Assembly: GCF_029784135.1 (NCBI RefSeq)
Contig: NC_073746.1
Location: 38,359,378-38,423,377 of the forward strand
Direction: 5' to 3'
DNA: 64,000 nucleotides
Origin: Toxorhynchites rutilus septentrionalis
Lineage: Eukaryota; Arthropoda; Insecta; Diptera; Culicidae
Position 1 is the stretch's first letter; each line of letters starts with the position of its first letter. The position numbers and the translations under genes were made by a program. The notes beneath the pieces were generated by a model. It had not been told where the DNA came from. It was given only the letters and a program-made list of their open reading frames with translations, and did no database searches. Below are positions 33,324 through 44,784 of the stretch, in pieces.

Positions 33324-34055
33324 ATGGCTCGATGTGTGGCACCCGGATGCGTGAGTGTTTAGCCATTGATACCCTGGCTCGAGTCCAACTCGAATTATGA
33401 AAACATATCCCACAAATTATCATTCCATCGATCCCCAAGGGATGTCAATATTTGGAAGAAATGACTTCGATTCTTTGGACTGGACCTAAACAGCAATACT
33501 AAACACATGTACATTTGCTCGCTTCACTTCAGTCCAGATTGTTTCTTTCATATCGATGACTTGGAAGTACAATATCGTCGAAAACTGATACAAACAGGTA
33601 AATTTGAACAAATCCATATTGTAGTTACAATTACTACACAAAAATGTTTATTTTTAGCTGTTCCTACTGTCAGAAAGGCCAACGATTCTCATGCCTCGGG
33701 AAATCAAAACGGACGGCTCGCCGAAAGGTCTTGATTGACATCAAGCGAGAGTAAAAAATCATAAATCATCCTTACCATCCGCGAAGTTGGTCCAGTTTTC
33801 TAATGGGACGAAACATGACTATCCCGAATGGGATATTCCGTCAAATGAAATCGGGAGCAGCACTATCAACATCTCTAATGAAAAACCTAGTGATTCTGCT
33901 AGTTCTGAAAGCTTAATTCAAGCACTGCAGTAGGAGGTATCGAAGAGCTACAGAGAGCTTCAGGAAGCTAAACTCTGAATTACCGAACCACAATTTTCCC
34001 TAGGTGTAAATAGATGTAAATAGATTATCTTTACGCAGCAATGAATAAACATATA
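33324..34055 (+). pseudogene. Decayed THAP-domain gene
   Basis: From the ATG at 33324 the sequence encodes ARCVAPGC, then (after a disrupted stretch) NSNYENISHKLSFHRSP, VNIWKK, a TGA at 33461-33463, and ICSLHFSPDCF. That is the C2CH zinc-binding THAP pattern with its invariant Trp and the second Cys/His pair. A 60-nt intron with GTAAAT and TTTTTAG ends lies at about 33599-33658 and joins RRKLIQT to AVPTVRK, the usual linker after a THAP domain. A further acidic and Ser-rich coding-like stretch follows to 33930 with stops, and AATAAA occurs at about 34043. THAP domains bind DNA in host regulators and P-element transposases. This copy is non-functional. Confidence 0.8.
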
Positions 34056-35575
34056 CATTTAGCTAAAATACAAAAGAAATAAACTTATTTAAACAAATTC
34101 AATATACCGATCCATGATACTCGCAAAGCTAACACGTCACAGCCTCACTGTTACTGATGCACTAGTCAGTCCAGACTACCTTTTCATAAACGTACCCTGT
34201 TTTGAATGAAAATTTTTGCTTCCTGTTATTTGATTAAGGCAGTATTCTAGTCTAGAAATTTGAAAAAAAAAAACAATTTTTTTTCCTTCATATTTCTGTA
34301 CTTCAGAATTCAAGAATATAGTCTAGAAAGTACTTATCGAAAATCCTATTGTTCACCGAGTTAGAGCCATTCTAATGAAGTGGTATCTAACCTGGTACGG
34401 CCATAACAATGAACTTCTAACGCGTTTTTCTCGAAACTAGTTTTTCAAACTGGCGTACACGATATCTCAAGTTCTACTGAACCGATTCATGTCGAATTTA
34501 TATGTATATAATTTGCATGCATCTCTCTATCGCATGAACCTCTAAAAATAATATTTGTCAATTTCATTCTTTTTGAAAAATCGGGAAACGTAAGAAAAAT
34601 CGTTTTAAACAGCATTTTACTTTTCTAAAGTAAAGTTCTTTTCTTTCACGAATGAAGTGATATCTAACCTGGTACAGTCATAACAATGAACTTCAAACGT
34701 GTTTTTCTCGAAACTATTTTTTTCAAACTGGCGTACACGATATCTCAAGTTCTACTGAACCGATTCATGTCAAATTTATATGGACACAATCTGCAGGCAT
34801 CTCTATTTCGCATGAATCTCTAAAAAATAATATTTTTCAAATTTTACTATTTTTAAAAAATCGGGAAAATTACACTTAACAAAATTAACTATGAAAATAA
34901 CTTAATTAAATTAGTGCCGATTAATACTTTGGAATGAATTTTTAACATAACACCTAACTATAACACCTGCAAAATTCAGGTCAAAAAATGAAATGTAGGA
35001 AATTATTCAAATTTTCATAAAAAAAAACTTAAGTTTAAACAAAATATATTTAAAAAATTAAAATTCATTTCTCTCAAAAACCTATTTTTTTTAATTCTCA
35101 AAAAATAGATATATATGAATAGCCTTTACAATTTCCAACAAGTCAATAATACATCGAAAGCTGTCCATCTTTCGATGTATGGATACACTTCTACAGAAAA
35201 AAAGTTTTTCTAGCAACAACTTTTTCATCTTTTCTTTGAAAAAATTACAACAAATACTATTTTTGTTTAAAGTCATGGTAACGATATAATGTATTCGACA
35301 AAGTTTTAGATCTCATTAAAATTTGAACTTTCGTCGGAGACATCTACTTATATATATTTCATAGTTTCTGGAGTATAACGCATTTTTGTATGCGTAACGT
35401 AACATTTTTGTGTGTAAATTCTCGCGATTGACATGCTCTAAATAAAAAAAATTTAGCAGTGAATCACGATAATTTATAGGTAAAAAAGGTTACGAGTGAA
35501 ACATTAATAGTAATTTTTCAAAAAAAAAACATGAAAAAGTTGTTGTCCAAAAAACTTTTTTTCTATAAAAGAGCC
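34056..35575. repeat. AT-rich repeat block with a 277-bp tandem dimer
   Basis: Bases 34374-34650 are repeated at 34651-34870 with modest divergence, sharing GTATCTAACCTGGTAC and TGGCGTACACGATATCTCAA. The rest (to 35575) belongs to the family also seen at 37686-38330, recognisable by AAAAGTTGTTGT and CCCATCTTCCGATGTATGGA. No coding sequence is seen. Confidence 0.7.
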
Positions 35576-35819
35576 CATCTTCCGATGTTTATATTTAGAT
35601 TATGGCGTTGTTTTTTTTTCAACTCTCTCGTGTACCGTGGTTATGTGTGTATGCGTGGTAGCTTGCTTTTTAGAGCATGTTTTTTAAAGCAGTGGTATTA
35701 AGGATGGAATCCACTAACCACTAATTCTGCCAGCAAAATGATCCAACTGTATCGAGAAACATCAACATCCCAGCTAAGTACTATTAACAATTTGTTATTT
35801 TTATAACCGATCCGAAATG

Positions 35820-36300
35820 CAATCCGCTTCAAGTCTCTCGGTGTTGTGTGCGAGAGAAAGTGTCAGTCAGTAGAAGACTGCGGTGATGGCGGGTGCGGCT
35901 GCGTGTGGGAGTGTGGCATTACGAGTGCGCGATCGTGGAGGATGACCAGCAAACATGTGATTGTATTGGTGTGGTTGCCTTGCTTCCCAGAACGGACTCG
36001 TTTGCTTCGGAAGACCAAGGTAGTTTGATTCTTTTCGTCGGTTGACGTACAGTCGAGTTTTTGTGAGAGGATTGGATCGGAGAGCATATTTTGATTGTGC
36101 GATAGCTGACGGATGGAGGCAGGCTGTTTTGTTTGTTCGAGGCAGACGATTTCGGTCACGGCAAGGCGGAGCGGACGGTGTAGCCACGCCGGTGCAGTTC
36201 TATGTCGTTGTTTACTTCTCGCAGTTGCGTGAGATTTGTGCAGCCGCATTTTCGCGCGAAGTTGCATTCAATCTAAACGACATTCTAGAGTTTTAGAAGA
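35820..36300 (+). promoter_or_regulatory. GC-rich 5' region of the retroposon, possible promoter
   Basis: The stretch is markedly GC-rich compared with its flanks and contains an arthropod initiator-like TCAGTCAGT at about 35863. A diverged copy of 36050-36240 lies at about 38630-38790 (shared GTAGCCAC and TTGTTTACTT-type blocks), so the region is repetitive. It may be the internal promoter or 5' UTR of the element. Open frames of 60-130 codons in several registers are by-products of composition. Confidence 0.35.
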
Positions 36301-36893
36301 TCCAATAGTTTTAGAGGTTTTTATATATCTAATATTGTCTTCGTGGTAAAGAGCGCATTGACGTCAACGTAACATCGATCTAGACGTTGACTTTGATGTG
36401 TATGTACAAGCGGCCATAAGATTTCCATGCAAGAATATTCAATGTAGTGTGCGTTTCGACCATGAGAATGTTACGGAGGTCGAGAGAAAAGTTTGAATTA
36501 ACTTACATTTGTCTCTTTTGCTCACCCATGTTTTTTCTTGGGATTAGTAGTTCACCTTGAATATCAGTGAGTTCTTCTTGTATGTATCTCCTTTTCGGTT
36601 TTTTTTTTTTGAATAGAGGATTGACGTTGCTTTTCCTTCAATTATGTCATTCTAACCCTTACTACAAGAACAATGATTTCGTTAATAATTGCTCGAATGA
36701 TTACTTGAGAAATTGTTAGTTTTTATTACAAATCCAAATCGCAGGTATCAAGTTTTCCTTTTCGAGGTTCAAATATAAATTGCAAGACTAGGTTCAAGAT
36801 GCTAGAGTCCCAATTCGGAAAACTTCCGTGATTTCCGTGTATTACAATGGAAGAGCATGACGTGCGACTAGGCACAAGTATTAAGTCCGATCC

Positions 36894-37155
36894 GAGTCTG
36901 ATAAGACCTTATCAGGTGACCCTTCAATATATTCAATCTTCAAATGCATTTGATTTTCGAGTTTTTGCTCCGTTGAACAGAGGAGACTTTTCAGGTTACC
37001 GTTCAGCTGCTACCAAATGCATTTGAGTCTGATAAGACCTTATCAGGTGACCCTTCAATATATTCAATCTTCAAATGCATTTGATTTTCGAGTTTTTGCT
37101 CCGTTGAACAGAGGAGACTTTTCAGGTTACCGTTCAGCTGCTACCAAATGCATTT
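36894..37155 (+). repeat. Exact 131-bp tandem duplication
   Basis: Two adjacent copies, both starting GAGTCTGATAAGACCTTATC and ending CTACCAAATGCATTT, look identical at every base I compared. A diverged third unit follows to about 37310. The identity implies a recent duplication or array homogenisation. Confidence 0.9.
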
Positions 37156-37685
37156 GATGTTCGAGTTTTCGTTTCAACGAGTAATTGGGTCCACGCTTAC
37201 AAAATTAATTCACTTACCAGAGTTATGATCCTTTTGCAGAGACCTTTTCAGGTCACCCTTTAATATCTTCACGGCTACGAAATGCATTTGGTTTTCAAGT
37301 TTTCGTTTCGTCAAGTGATCTCTAGTTTGCGTTAGCATAATCACATCACTTACCACAGTGAATCCTGATTCTTACCCCTTCCCACTAACAAACTATCCCT
37401 TCCATGATAAACGCTAGGAACCCTTCTGGCCTTCGGGCGGCGAATATCATACTAACATTCCTACCCTTCCCATGGTGACTGTAAGGACGTGGCCGGCGTC
37501 GTTATTGATCATTGAAAGCTCGAATCACCGAAAATTGCACAACGAGAATGATTTGCTAGTCCCAAGCGTCATTCTGTGTGTTCTTTGTGCAATTTGGTTG
37601 GTTCAGGTCAATCACGGAGAGCAACTACGAATTGTACAGTCTACCCAAGCTCAAGCTCAAGCTCATCTTCCGATGTTTATATTTA

Positions 37686-38580
37686 TTTTTCTAGAATTAA
37701 AAAAAAACATGTTTTCGAGAAAAATGAATTTTAATTTTCAAAATATTTTTTCATGAGTTATTTTTCTCAAAAATTTGTTCGATATGTTTCAATAAAAACA
37801 TAAATAATTTCCTACATTTCATTCTTTGACTAAAATTTTGTAGGGGTGATAGATTTTTTGTGAGAATCTTTTTTTGAAATTGTGTGTTTTTTTTTCAAAT
37901 TTTTTTTTTAGAAAAATCTTAATTGAAAAACTATAAGATCTACAATATCTACAAAATCTATAAGAACACACAAAAATTATTGTGATTTACATGTCCTGAA
38001 AACTATTCTCTATTTAGTAGCATGTCAAGAACATGTCAAACGCAAGAATTTACTCACACAAATGTTACAAGTAGGACATTATTTTTTTCAGAAGTCTTCA
38101 TACAAAAATGCCTTATATTTCATATTTTAATAATATCTAAACTTTGTGAAATACATTATATCGCTATCATTACTTTAAACAAAATCAGGATTAGTTGTAT
38201 TTTTTTCAAAGAAAACATGAAAAAGTTGTTGTTAGAAAAACTTTTTCCCAGTAAAAGTGCCCATCTTCCGATGTATGGATGACTTGTTGGAAATTGTAAT
38301 TGTATATAGTTTTTTTTTTAGAAAATGTTAAATTCATTTTTCAGCGAAAATAAAAAAAAATGTTGGCATTTTTCTACGAAAATTTAAACAATTTCCTACA
38401 TTTCATCCTTTGGCCAGAATTTTGTAGGTATCATAGTTTTTGATTTTTTTTTTTTTTTTGTTAAAAACCAAGAAAAAAAAATGTTGACCCTTTTGAAAAA
38501 AGTATTCTAATTATTTTCTGAATAATTCAAGTATGCAAAGTTGCTTAAATGACCCATATCTTTACAACCACAACGTTTCA
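37686..38580 (+). repeat. AT-rich repeat, continuation of the interrupted target
   Basis: This is the part of the 34.9-35.6 kb repeat family downstream of the retroposon insertion. It includes a second module with AAAAGTTGTTGTTAGAAAAA and CCCATCTTCCGATGTATGGA at 38215-38280. No gene is seen. Confidence 0.6.
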
Positions 38581-38828
38581 CTCCTACCTGAGATGGTGCT
38601 GCTAACTCCTAAGGCTAAGGTTACTTTGGATAGGATTACGCACAAAAATTCGATTGTACGAAAAGAAACAAACAATTTTGTTCAATAGAAGCTGACGAAC
38701 TCGAACGAAGCAAGGGGGAAGCAATGTAGCCACACCAATACAACTCAATGTGGTTATTTACTTTCGCTACTGCATACAATTCGTACGACCACTTTTCTGC
38801 ATCCAGTGTCACCGCCGCCTAAGACGAT
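38581..38828. repeat. Diverged copy of the retroposon 5' region
   Basis: GCAAGGGGGAAGCAATGTAG and GGTTATTTACTTTCGC align with 36155-36225 of the retroposon. Strongly diverged, non-coding. Confidence 0.45.
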
Positions 38829-38830
38829 AT

Positions 38831-39980
38831 AGGGGAAGTCCGGGCAAGACACCCCTGTTAAGCAAAACAGGATGAAACATGTATTTTTACTACAGATTTC
38901 AACGTTTCTTCACATCCACAACGTAGCCACGTTTGTTTTCTCTGTAATGAAATGAGCGATCAACGATCACGTTTAGGCAAAACAACAGAAATAAGGAGAA
39001 TTCTAAACGCATCTATATTACACCATTCTTAAAAAAGCGAGGTAAGATGCCCATATGCGTGTCTAAAACGCACCACAACAAAGAGTCAAAATGTCAAACG
39101 ATATCGAAGCATTTATTTTAGATAACTCTTGATTCGCTGCTTATACCCTCCGTTTCCGTAACGTTTCTACCAGTTATAAGCATCATATGATCTCGAATTT
39201 TCGAGACATTTTTGTTATCAAACGCCGAAAACGCTAAAGAACTTTGAATCCAATATATTTGTTTACAAGCGTATCAATATGTGCCGCTGTTCATAAATAT
39301 ATTGCTACGTGCCGCTATTCACAAATGTGCTGCCAGACTTTTGGCCTTCGTATTTATGAGTTTTTATTCTGATTCTAAGGTTTGCATTATTCTTAATCAT
39401 GGATGGATTTTAGTAGTCAGAAACATTGGAATGATTTTCTTCGTTCTGGTTATTATCACATAATACAAGAAAAGATATTTGAAAATGATTTTAGAAACCA
39501 TCTGAACCATCTGGGTATAAAACAATTGCAGAAAATATCTGAGTGAATTGGTAACACTGGAACTAACTAACTCTCTTTATTAATTTCCATACTGGAGCGA
39601 TGTGCCCCATTATGAGATGGATTATAAAATTGCATTTTGATATAAGAAATGATTTTTTAACATTTTTTTATTCAAACTCAATTGATAGCTCTGGTAACAT
39701 TTAAAAATGTATTGGAGTTTGCAAAATTGAAATAAGTTTCTTAATGCTTCAAAAGTCTTATGACAGAAGCGGTCAAAGTTGCATGAAATCATGCAGTTTT
39801 TGATATATCATTATTTTATAAAGATAGACGTGGTTTTTGGTGCTAAAATACATTTGATTGTATTTATAATGAAAAAAGGAAGTTATAAGCACAGAAAAAT
39901 TCTGTCAATTACTGCGTTTTGCATGATTTTTTATGGTGGTGCGTTTTACCGACACGGTGCGTCTTACCCAAAGTTCCCCT
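38831..39980. mobile_element. AGGGGAA-ended non-autonomous element, 1.15 kb
   Basis: The left end AGGGGAAGTCCGGGCAAGAC is matched by the inverted right end GTCTTACCCAAAGTTCCCCT. Internal motifs GGTAAGATGCCC and CTAAAACGCACC echo the ends. No transposase. Same design as 28198-29312 and loosely as family R1. Confidence 0.65.
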
Positions 39981-42231
39981 ACTCGCTATAGTTTCAGCAT
40001 TGAATTTGATACTTCTTCGAGTAAAAGCTAATACAATCTCATTATTCGTTTTTTTTGAGTAATATTACACTCCTTCATCAATAATTCTACGAGTATTCGT
40101 ACATACACATTATACAAGGTAATGTTGTTCCTCGAACTTAATTTAGTTATTGTTTCTCGAATTCGTCAGATATTCCGGTTTTATGAAATTAGCGGGGCAT
40201 TGTTTTGAAATGCCCCGAAGCAGCTGTAAATTAACGTATGAAAATAAAAATCATATCGTTTACTAATAACTTTCACACCAATTTTTCGATAAGATTTGGA
40301 TTGGCAAACCTAATTATCGCAATGCAACTGTTTGCAACCTACACCCAAACTAGCGTTGGCAGAAAACACCATCTTCGGCAGAAAAAAAAGCTTTTTCGTG
40401 TGCTAAAAGGTGAAAAGAGCAAATAAAAAGCACAGTTTTCAATTGTTTGTGAGTATGGGAGCAGACCACTTCTACTCTCAGAGTGTACATCAGCTTGCAG
40501 GGATCGAACCAAGGCCGTTTTACACGACTACGTTATCCACATAGCCACCGGTACGGTTGCATAGATGCGTGATCATACTACACCAAATTATAAAAATGAA
40601 GTTTGATCTTAGAAGTATGCATGGAAAGTGTTTTCTAAGAGTAAGAAAAAACGATAAATGTGAACCTATACCCTTTTCAGTCGGGGCCGTGTAAGTGACA
40701 AATCATGCGAAAAGGTTTACTGCGTGCTTATTTGCAACTTGTCTCTTGTTTTGCTCTCCCTTATTGCCCTTATATTGCTATGGCATATATATTATACAAA
40801 TGATGTACCAGAATGAAAGGGTAGAACATTTTTTGGTCATTTCTCATATCTCAAAAACGAAAAAAATTACATCTCTGATATCGAAATATGTTATGTAAAA
40901 AATCCTCAGGTTTAAGAAAAAATATAAAAAAAATATAGCGCTCTCTAATCCAAAACCATGAAAACAATAAAAAACGACTGCAATGAATAATAACGAAAAC
41001 AAAATCCGTTTTATTAGCAAGTTTCATATTAAGGCTAGCTTCAATTTGATACGTCGATCATCTAAATCGGTTCAAAAGTTCTGAATTTTCAAAAAAAGTA
41101 AGTTTGTGAATAAATAATCAATCCATACATATGTCACGAAGAAAACATCTGTGAACAATAGGGAGAGAAATCTGCTATCCAAGAAACATATTGCATATTG
41201 ATAAAAATGGAAAATATGTTACTAGAAAAAAGTTTCATTGTTTTCACTCGCGATAAAACCACGAAAGTCGTTTATCATTGACTATTCTGTCTCGGTAACC
41301 ACTCGTATATGAGCAACATAAATATTTTGCAACGCAGATTGCCAAAACTGTAACATAATTATGGTCAGACGAATCTTAATTTCGCCGAATGTGGCTTCCG
41401 AGAAGTTGAATATTCATATTTACTGCCCTGGCGCCAGCATGCTTCACAATTATGGTGGCCCACCATGAAGAACGAGGCATCGACTCTATTTTTTTTGTCT
41501 TGCTAGACCGCGTCTCCGCGTGTTTACGCTGAATCATGCATCGGGTTGTTCATTATCTGGTTCACATTCACAAATATGGATAGACAATCCTTGCAACCTC
41601 ACACAATATGCCGTGAAACAAACAGAAAACAGATCTCCATAAACTGCTGGATTGCATTCTTGTGTTCTGAAGGTCATCTGCTTTAGTTTACACAAAAAAA
41701 AAGAATATTCATTCGTCCGTTATTAATAACTGTGAATAAAATATTGGCCTATCTACCGCAATCACCATATAAAACCAATCAAATCTAAACACATTAAAAG
41801 ACCCAATCTTTTCCCGGGCAATATATGGAGGAATCCTTCCATAAAGTATCAATAAAATGGATACATCGTAAAACAAATGTTGTAGCAACGACCTTTGATT
41901 GCCACTCGCCATAAAATGCATTTTCCACTCGCGGATAAATCTGCTGCTGTTGTTACGGAGAAGAAGAAAAACAATACCTTGAACTGCGAGGAAAACACTG
42001 ATGCGATGTAATAAATGAGCGTATAATTTCACGTTTCACGTTTTATGATGTTGGCTCATCACTAATTTGCTTCTGAAAAGCTCTTCCAGCGTGTGTACCC
42101 TCTTTTTGCACAAGTGAGTAATCTTCGCAGAATTTTTCCGCCACCAGCACTAAGCACTTTAATTCATGTACATTTAGCTCCCGGCCAACAGTGGAAATAC
42201 TTAGTGAAAGAGCGAAGTTAAAACCACTCAC
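39981..42231. other. Unassigned region (SINE at 40436-40557 apart)
   Basis: More than 2 kb of AT-rich sequence with no recognisable gene. A hydrophobic minus-strand open frame at 41709-42032 has no ATG start and no family resemblance and lies where an intron would be expected if 42232-43100 is a 5' exon. Confidence 0.45.
40436..40557 (-). mobile_element. tRNA-derived SINE fragment
   Basis: On the minus strand a tRNA-like head has an A-box-like GGTGGCTATGTGG and a B box GGTTCGATCCC about 30 bases later, followed by a short unrelated body ending A/T-rich. No target duplication is clear, so limits are approximate. Confidence 0.6.
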
Positions 42232-43100
42232 GTTCTTCTTCGTTCTGCACGCCACACGCCACTTCCTGGCAACCGCCACCACCACCACTACCGTATTCCT
42301 CCTCGTACAATAATTTATCTACAAGATCTGCTCTTCCTTCGCTCATCCAACTCGAAACCCACCATGCGGCTCCATCGCTCCACCAATTACACAACACAGG
42401 CTGACAGCGGAAGAAAGTTTACCGAATTGGCAAAAATCGCGCCCTTCCAACTTAGACGCAAACCAATTTCCCTCTGATCACTGCTATTCCCAGACAATAG
42501 GTATGATATCCAAGCCAATTAATGCACGAGAACTAGAAAAACCTCCGCCACCCCACAGCATTTGGCAGCATCCACCGCTGCCCCCCCAGTGGAATAAACA
42601 GCTTAGTTTTCCTCCTGGTATAATGAGTCCCAGTCCAGTCCAGACTACACACAATGATCCCCTTCACTCGAAGAGGAGAGTTTTCCACTTTTCACGTCCG
42701 TTCTCGTTCGTAAGTGCCCGGAGACTGAAGCGAAAACCGAGCTGCTGGAAAAATAAGCTCCGCCGCCGACGTTCCATCCAGGTTCGACAGCATCGAGAGG
42801 CCCCCTGGTCGTTTTCCAAACGCTTGCACGTATCCAGGGAACTCACTAACACGTGGACGAGTTGTTCGAGCGCAACGAACCAGCGACACGTGGTTTCTTT
42901 GGGCGCGACACGAACGAACGAAAGGACACTCGGAATCGGTTCTAAGTGTCGTGATATCAGCTGAGATTTGGCGAACGCGAAGTGACGCCTGCGTAATTGG
43001 TGGGTGACGGATAGGAGGGAATTTATCAGTCTCCAAAACGAGACGCGTTTGTGCTCTAGTTGTTTTTCCAATAACAGCAGTAGGGTTGGTAAGAGCATTC
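42232..43100 (-). other. Possible 5' exon with splice donor
   Basis: This minus-strand segment is GC-rich with CACC- and ACGT-rich stretches. It ends in a strong donor: AAGAAGAAC followed by GTGAGT at 42226-42231. It is open in several frames but has no recognisable protein. It could be a non-coding first exon of a host gene whose remaining exons lie at lower coordinates, possibly including the small gene at 22953-23280, or outside the window. This is an inference from composition and a single splice signal. Confidence 0.35.
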
Positions 43101-43600
43101 GTATCGTGTGATCTCGAATAAACACTTATTCAAGCCAAATCGGTTTCCACGACATTAATGCTATAAAGAAGGGAATTTACAGTCAGTACCCAACAATCAA
43201 ATAACCAGTAATGATTTATTAGTTAGATAAACATTTCAGCGATTTTAAGATTATTTGTCCAGATCTTTCGGGGCAATCCAATTTTTAAATCATCCTAAAA
43301 CCAGTTATTCAGTATTCGTAAGGAATAATTCGCTCTCTCCCGATTCAACCGACTTCTGGTCGTTTTTCAATGATTTATCCACACAAACGAATTAGTTTTA
43401 AGATAAAAAATATGTTATTGGATGTGATATTATAATTAAAAACAATCTATATACATAAAAATCTCGTGTCACGATATTTGTGATCGAACTCCTCCGAAGC
43501 GGCTCGACGGATTCTAACGAAATTATACACAAAAAAACTGGTAGGCATGAGAATGGGTTGAAAACTATATATGATACCACTAGGATTCCGATTTGCGTGT
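43101..43600. other. Unassigned spacer
   Basis: AT-rich, no gene recognised, ends at the TA duplication of the following mariner element. Confidence 0.5.
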
Positions 43601-43714
43601 AACGGGTGTTAAATAAAAAATGAGAATTTTTTTAATGACATATAAAAAAATTTTTTTTTTCATCGATTTCAGTATTTTTTATTAATTACATAATGTATTT
43701 TCTTCAAAAAAATG

Positions 43715-44745
43715 TCAGTGAATGTTTGAGTAAGGACCATGGTCTGCTGTTCGACGCAACTTTGTCGTGATGCTCTCACAAGAACGTTGTACGGCACTTA
43801 CGTCCATTTTCCGGATATAATTCCGGATTCTTGTAGTCAGTTGCTTCGTGTTCTTGGCCCTCCAATTGTTTTTATACACTAGGGCACTGAATGAGCCAAA
43901 ACAATCCTCTATTGGGCGGCACTGGGGCAAGTTTGTTGGGTTACGATCTTTCGGCACGAACGGTATCTTTTTCTCCTCAAGATACGCCAGCGTCTTCTTG
44001 GCGTAATGGGAAGATGCCTTGCCCGGCCAGAAAACGTACTTCCCATTCGCGTGATGCTCGTTCAGGAACGGCAGCAGGATTTTATCGAGGCACTCTTCTC
44101 GATAGATTTGTTGGTTGATTGCCAGACCGCTCGGCTTAAACCAAGGCTTTGAAATGCTCCGGTCGGAAATGGCGATGTACAACATAACCTTTTTTTTCAA
44201 ACTTGTGCTTGAACTTGTATTTCACTTCAGGCGGTGTCTTGTGACTTGTCGCTGGAGTAGTAATTATCATTTCCTGGAATATGCGTTTTGGACAGCGGAA
44301 AATAGCTTTCGTCGTCCAGAACGAAAGACGTCCCGCGGAATTTTTTGGTCATCCACCGACACTGTGATTTAACCGTCTCAATCTGCTCCTCCGTGCACTC
44401 CGGCGACCTCGTCTTCTTCCTGCAGACGATTCCTTCCATCTTGAGGGTCCGATGGATCAACACGTGGGAGCAGCCATATTTCCGACCGGCGTCACGCAGG
44501 CTGGTTGCGTCCTTGTTGTCAAACAGCTTCTTTAACGATGTCTTCGTCTGCTTCGTCATAATCGTCACCGGACGACCACTTCCGACCTTCCGCTCTACGT
44601 TCAGGGAGCCCAGGATACGATATACCCTACTGACAGGTACATTTTCTTCCTTAGAATGTGCCACCGTGAACTTTTTTCCTTGCTGGAAATGCGTTTCGTA
44701 GAACCGTACAATGCGTTCGCGGAGCACGTGCTGTTTCGACGCCAT
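43715..44745 (-). pseudogene. DD37E mariner transposase, frameshifted and catalytically mutated
   Basis: The minus-strand ATG at 44743-44745 opens with MASKQHVLRERIVRFYE and two helix-turn-helix regions, then the first catalytic site FVLDDESYF. A frameshift lies at about 44200-44240. The second frame continues VMLYIAISDRSISKPWF, then YVFWPGKASSHYAKKT, where the family has Asp in place of Gly (FWPD), and the final site PQCRPIEDCF, 37 residues further on. The spacing defines the DD37E mosquito mariner group. The transposase would cut and paste at TA. Loss of the second Asp and the frameshift make it dead. Confidence 0.9.
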
Positions 44746-44784
44746 CTTTACTTTGACTAAATTCAAACTAGCAAAACCAAACAC

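Larger units (their letters stand above)
35598..37663 (+). mobile_element. CAAGCT-tailed retroposon without reverse transcriptase (2.07 kb)
   Basis: Flanked by a 22-bp direct repeat (35576-35597 and 37664-37685, beginning CATCTTCCGATG and ending TTATATTTA). The plus-strand 3' end is a tandem repeat of CAAGCT. It contains a GC-rich 5' region (35820-36300), an exact 131-bp tandem duplication (36894-37024 and 37025-37155), and the 3' module found also at 17313-17650 and 1480. No endonuclease or reverse transcriptase frame is present, so it would have moved in trans. A short simple-repeat tail is typical of RTE-type LINEs and their parasites, but the class is an inference. Confidence 0.8.

Noticed and set aside
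35846..36296. Open frames of 60-134 codons on both strands
   Set aside because: The region is the GC-rich 5' part of a retroposon and has a diverged non-coding relative at 38630-38790.
41709..42032. Hydrophobic minus-strand open frame
   Set aside because: No ATG start, no signal of conservation, and it would lie in intron sequence after the donor at 42231.
42503..43125. Overlapping open frames of about 150 codons on both strands
   Set aside because: Explained by GC-rich composition with few stop codons; none shows a domain, and both strands are equally open.
44345..44701. Plus-strand open frame of 118 codons
   Set aside because: Antisense shadow of the mariner transposase N-terminus at 44227-44745.
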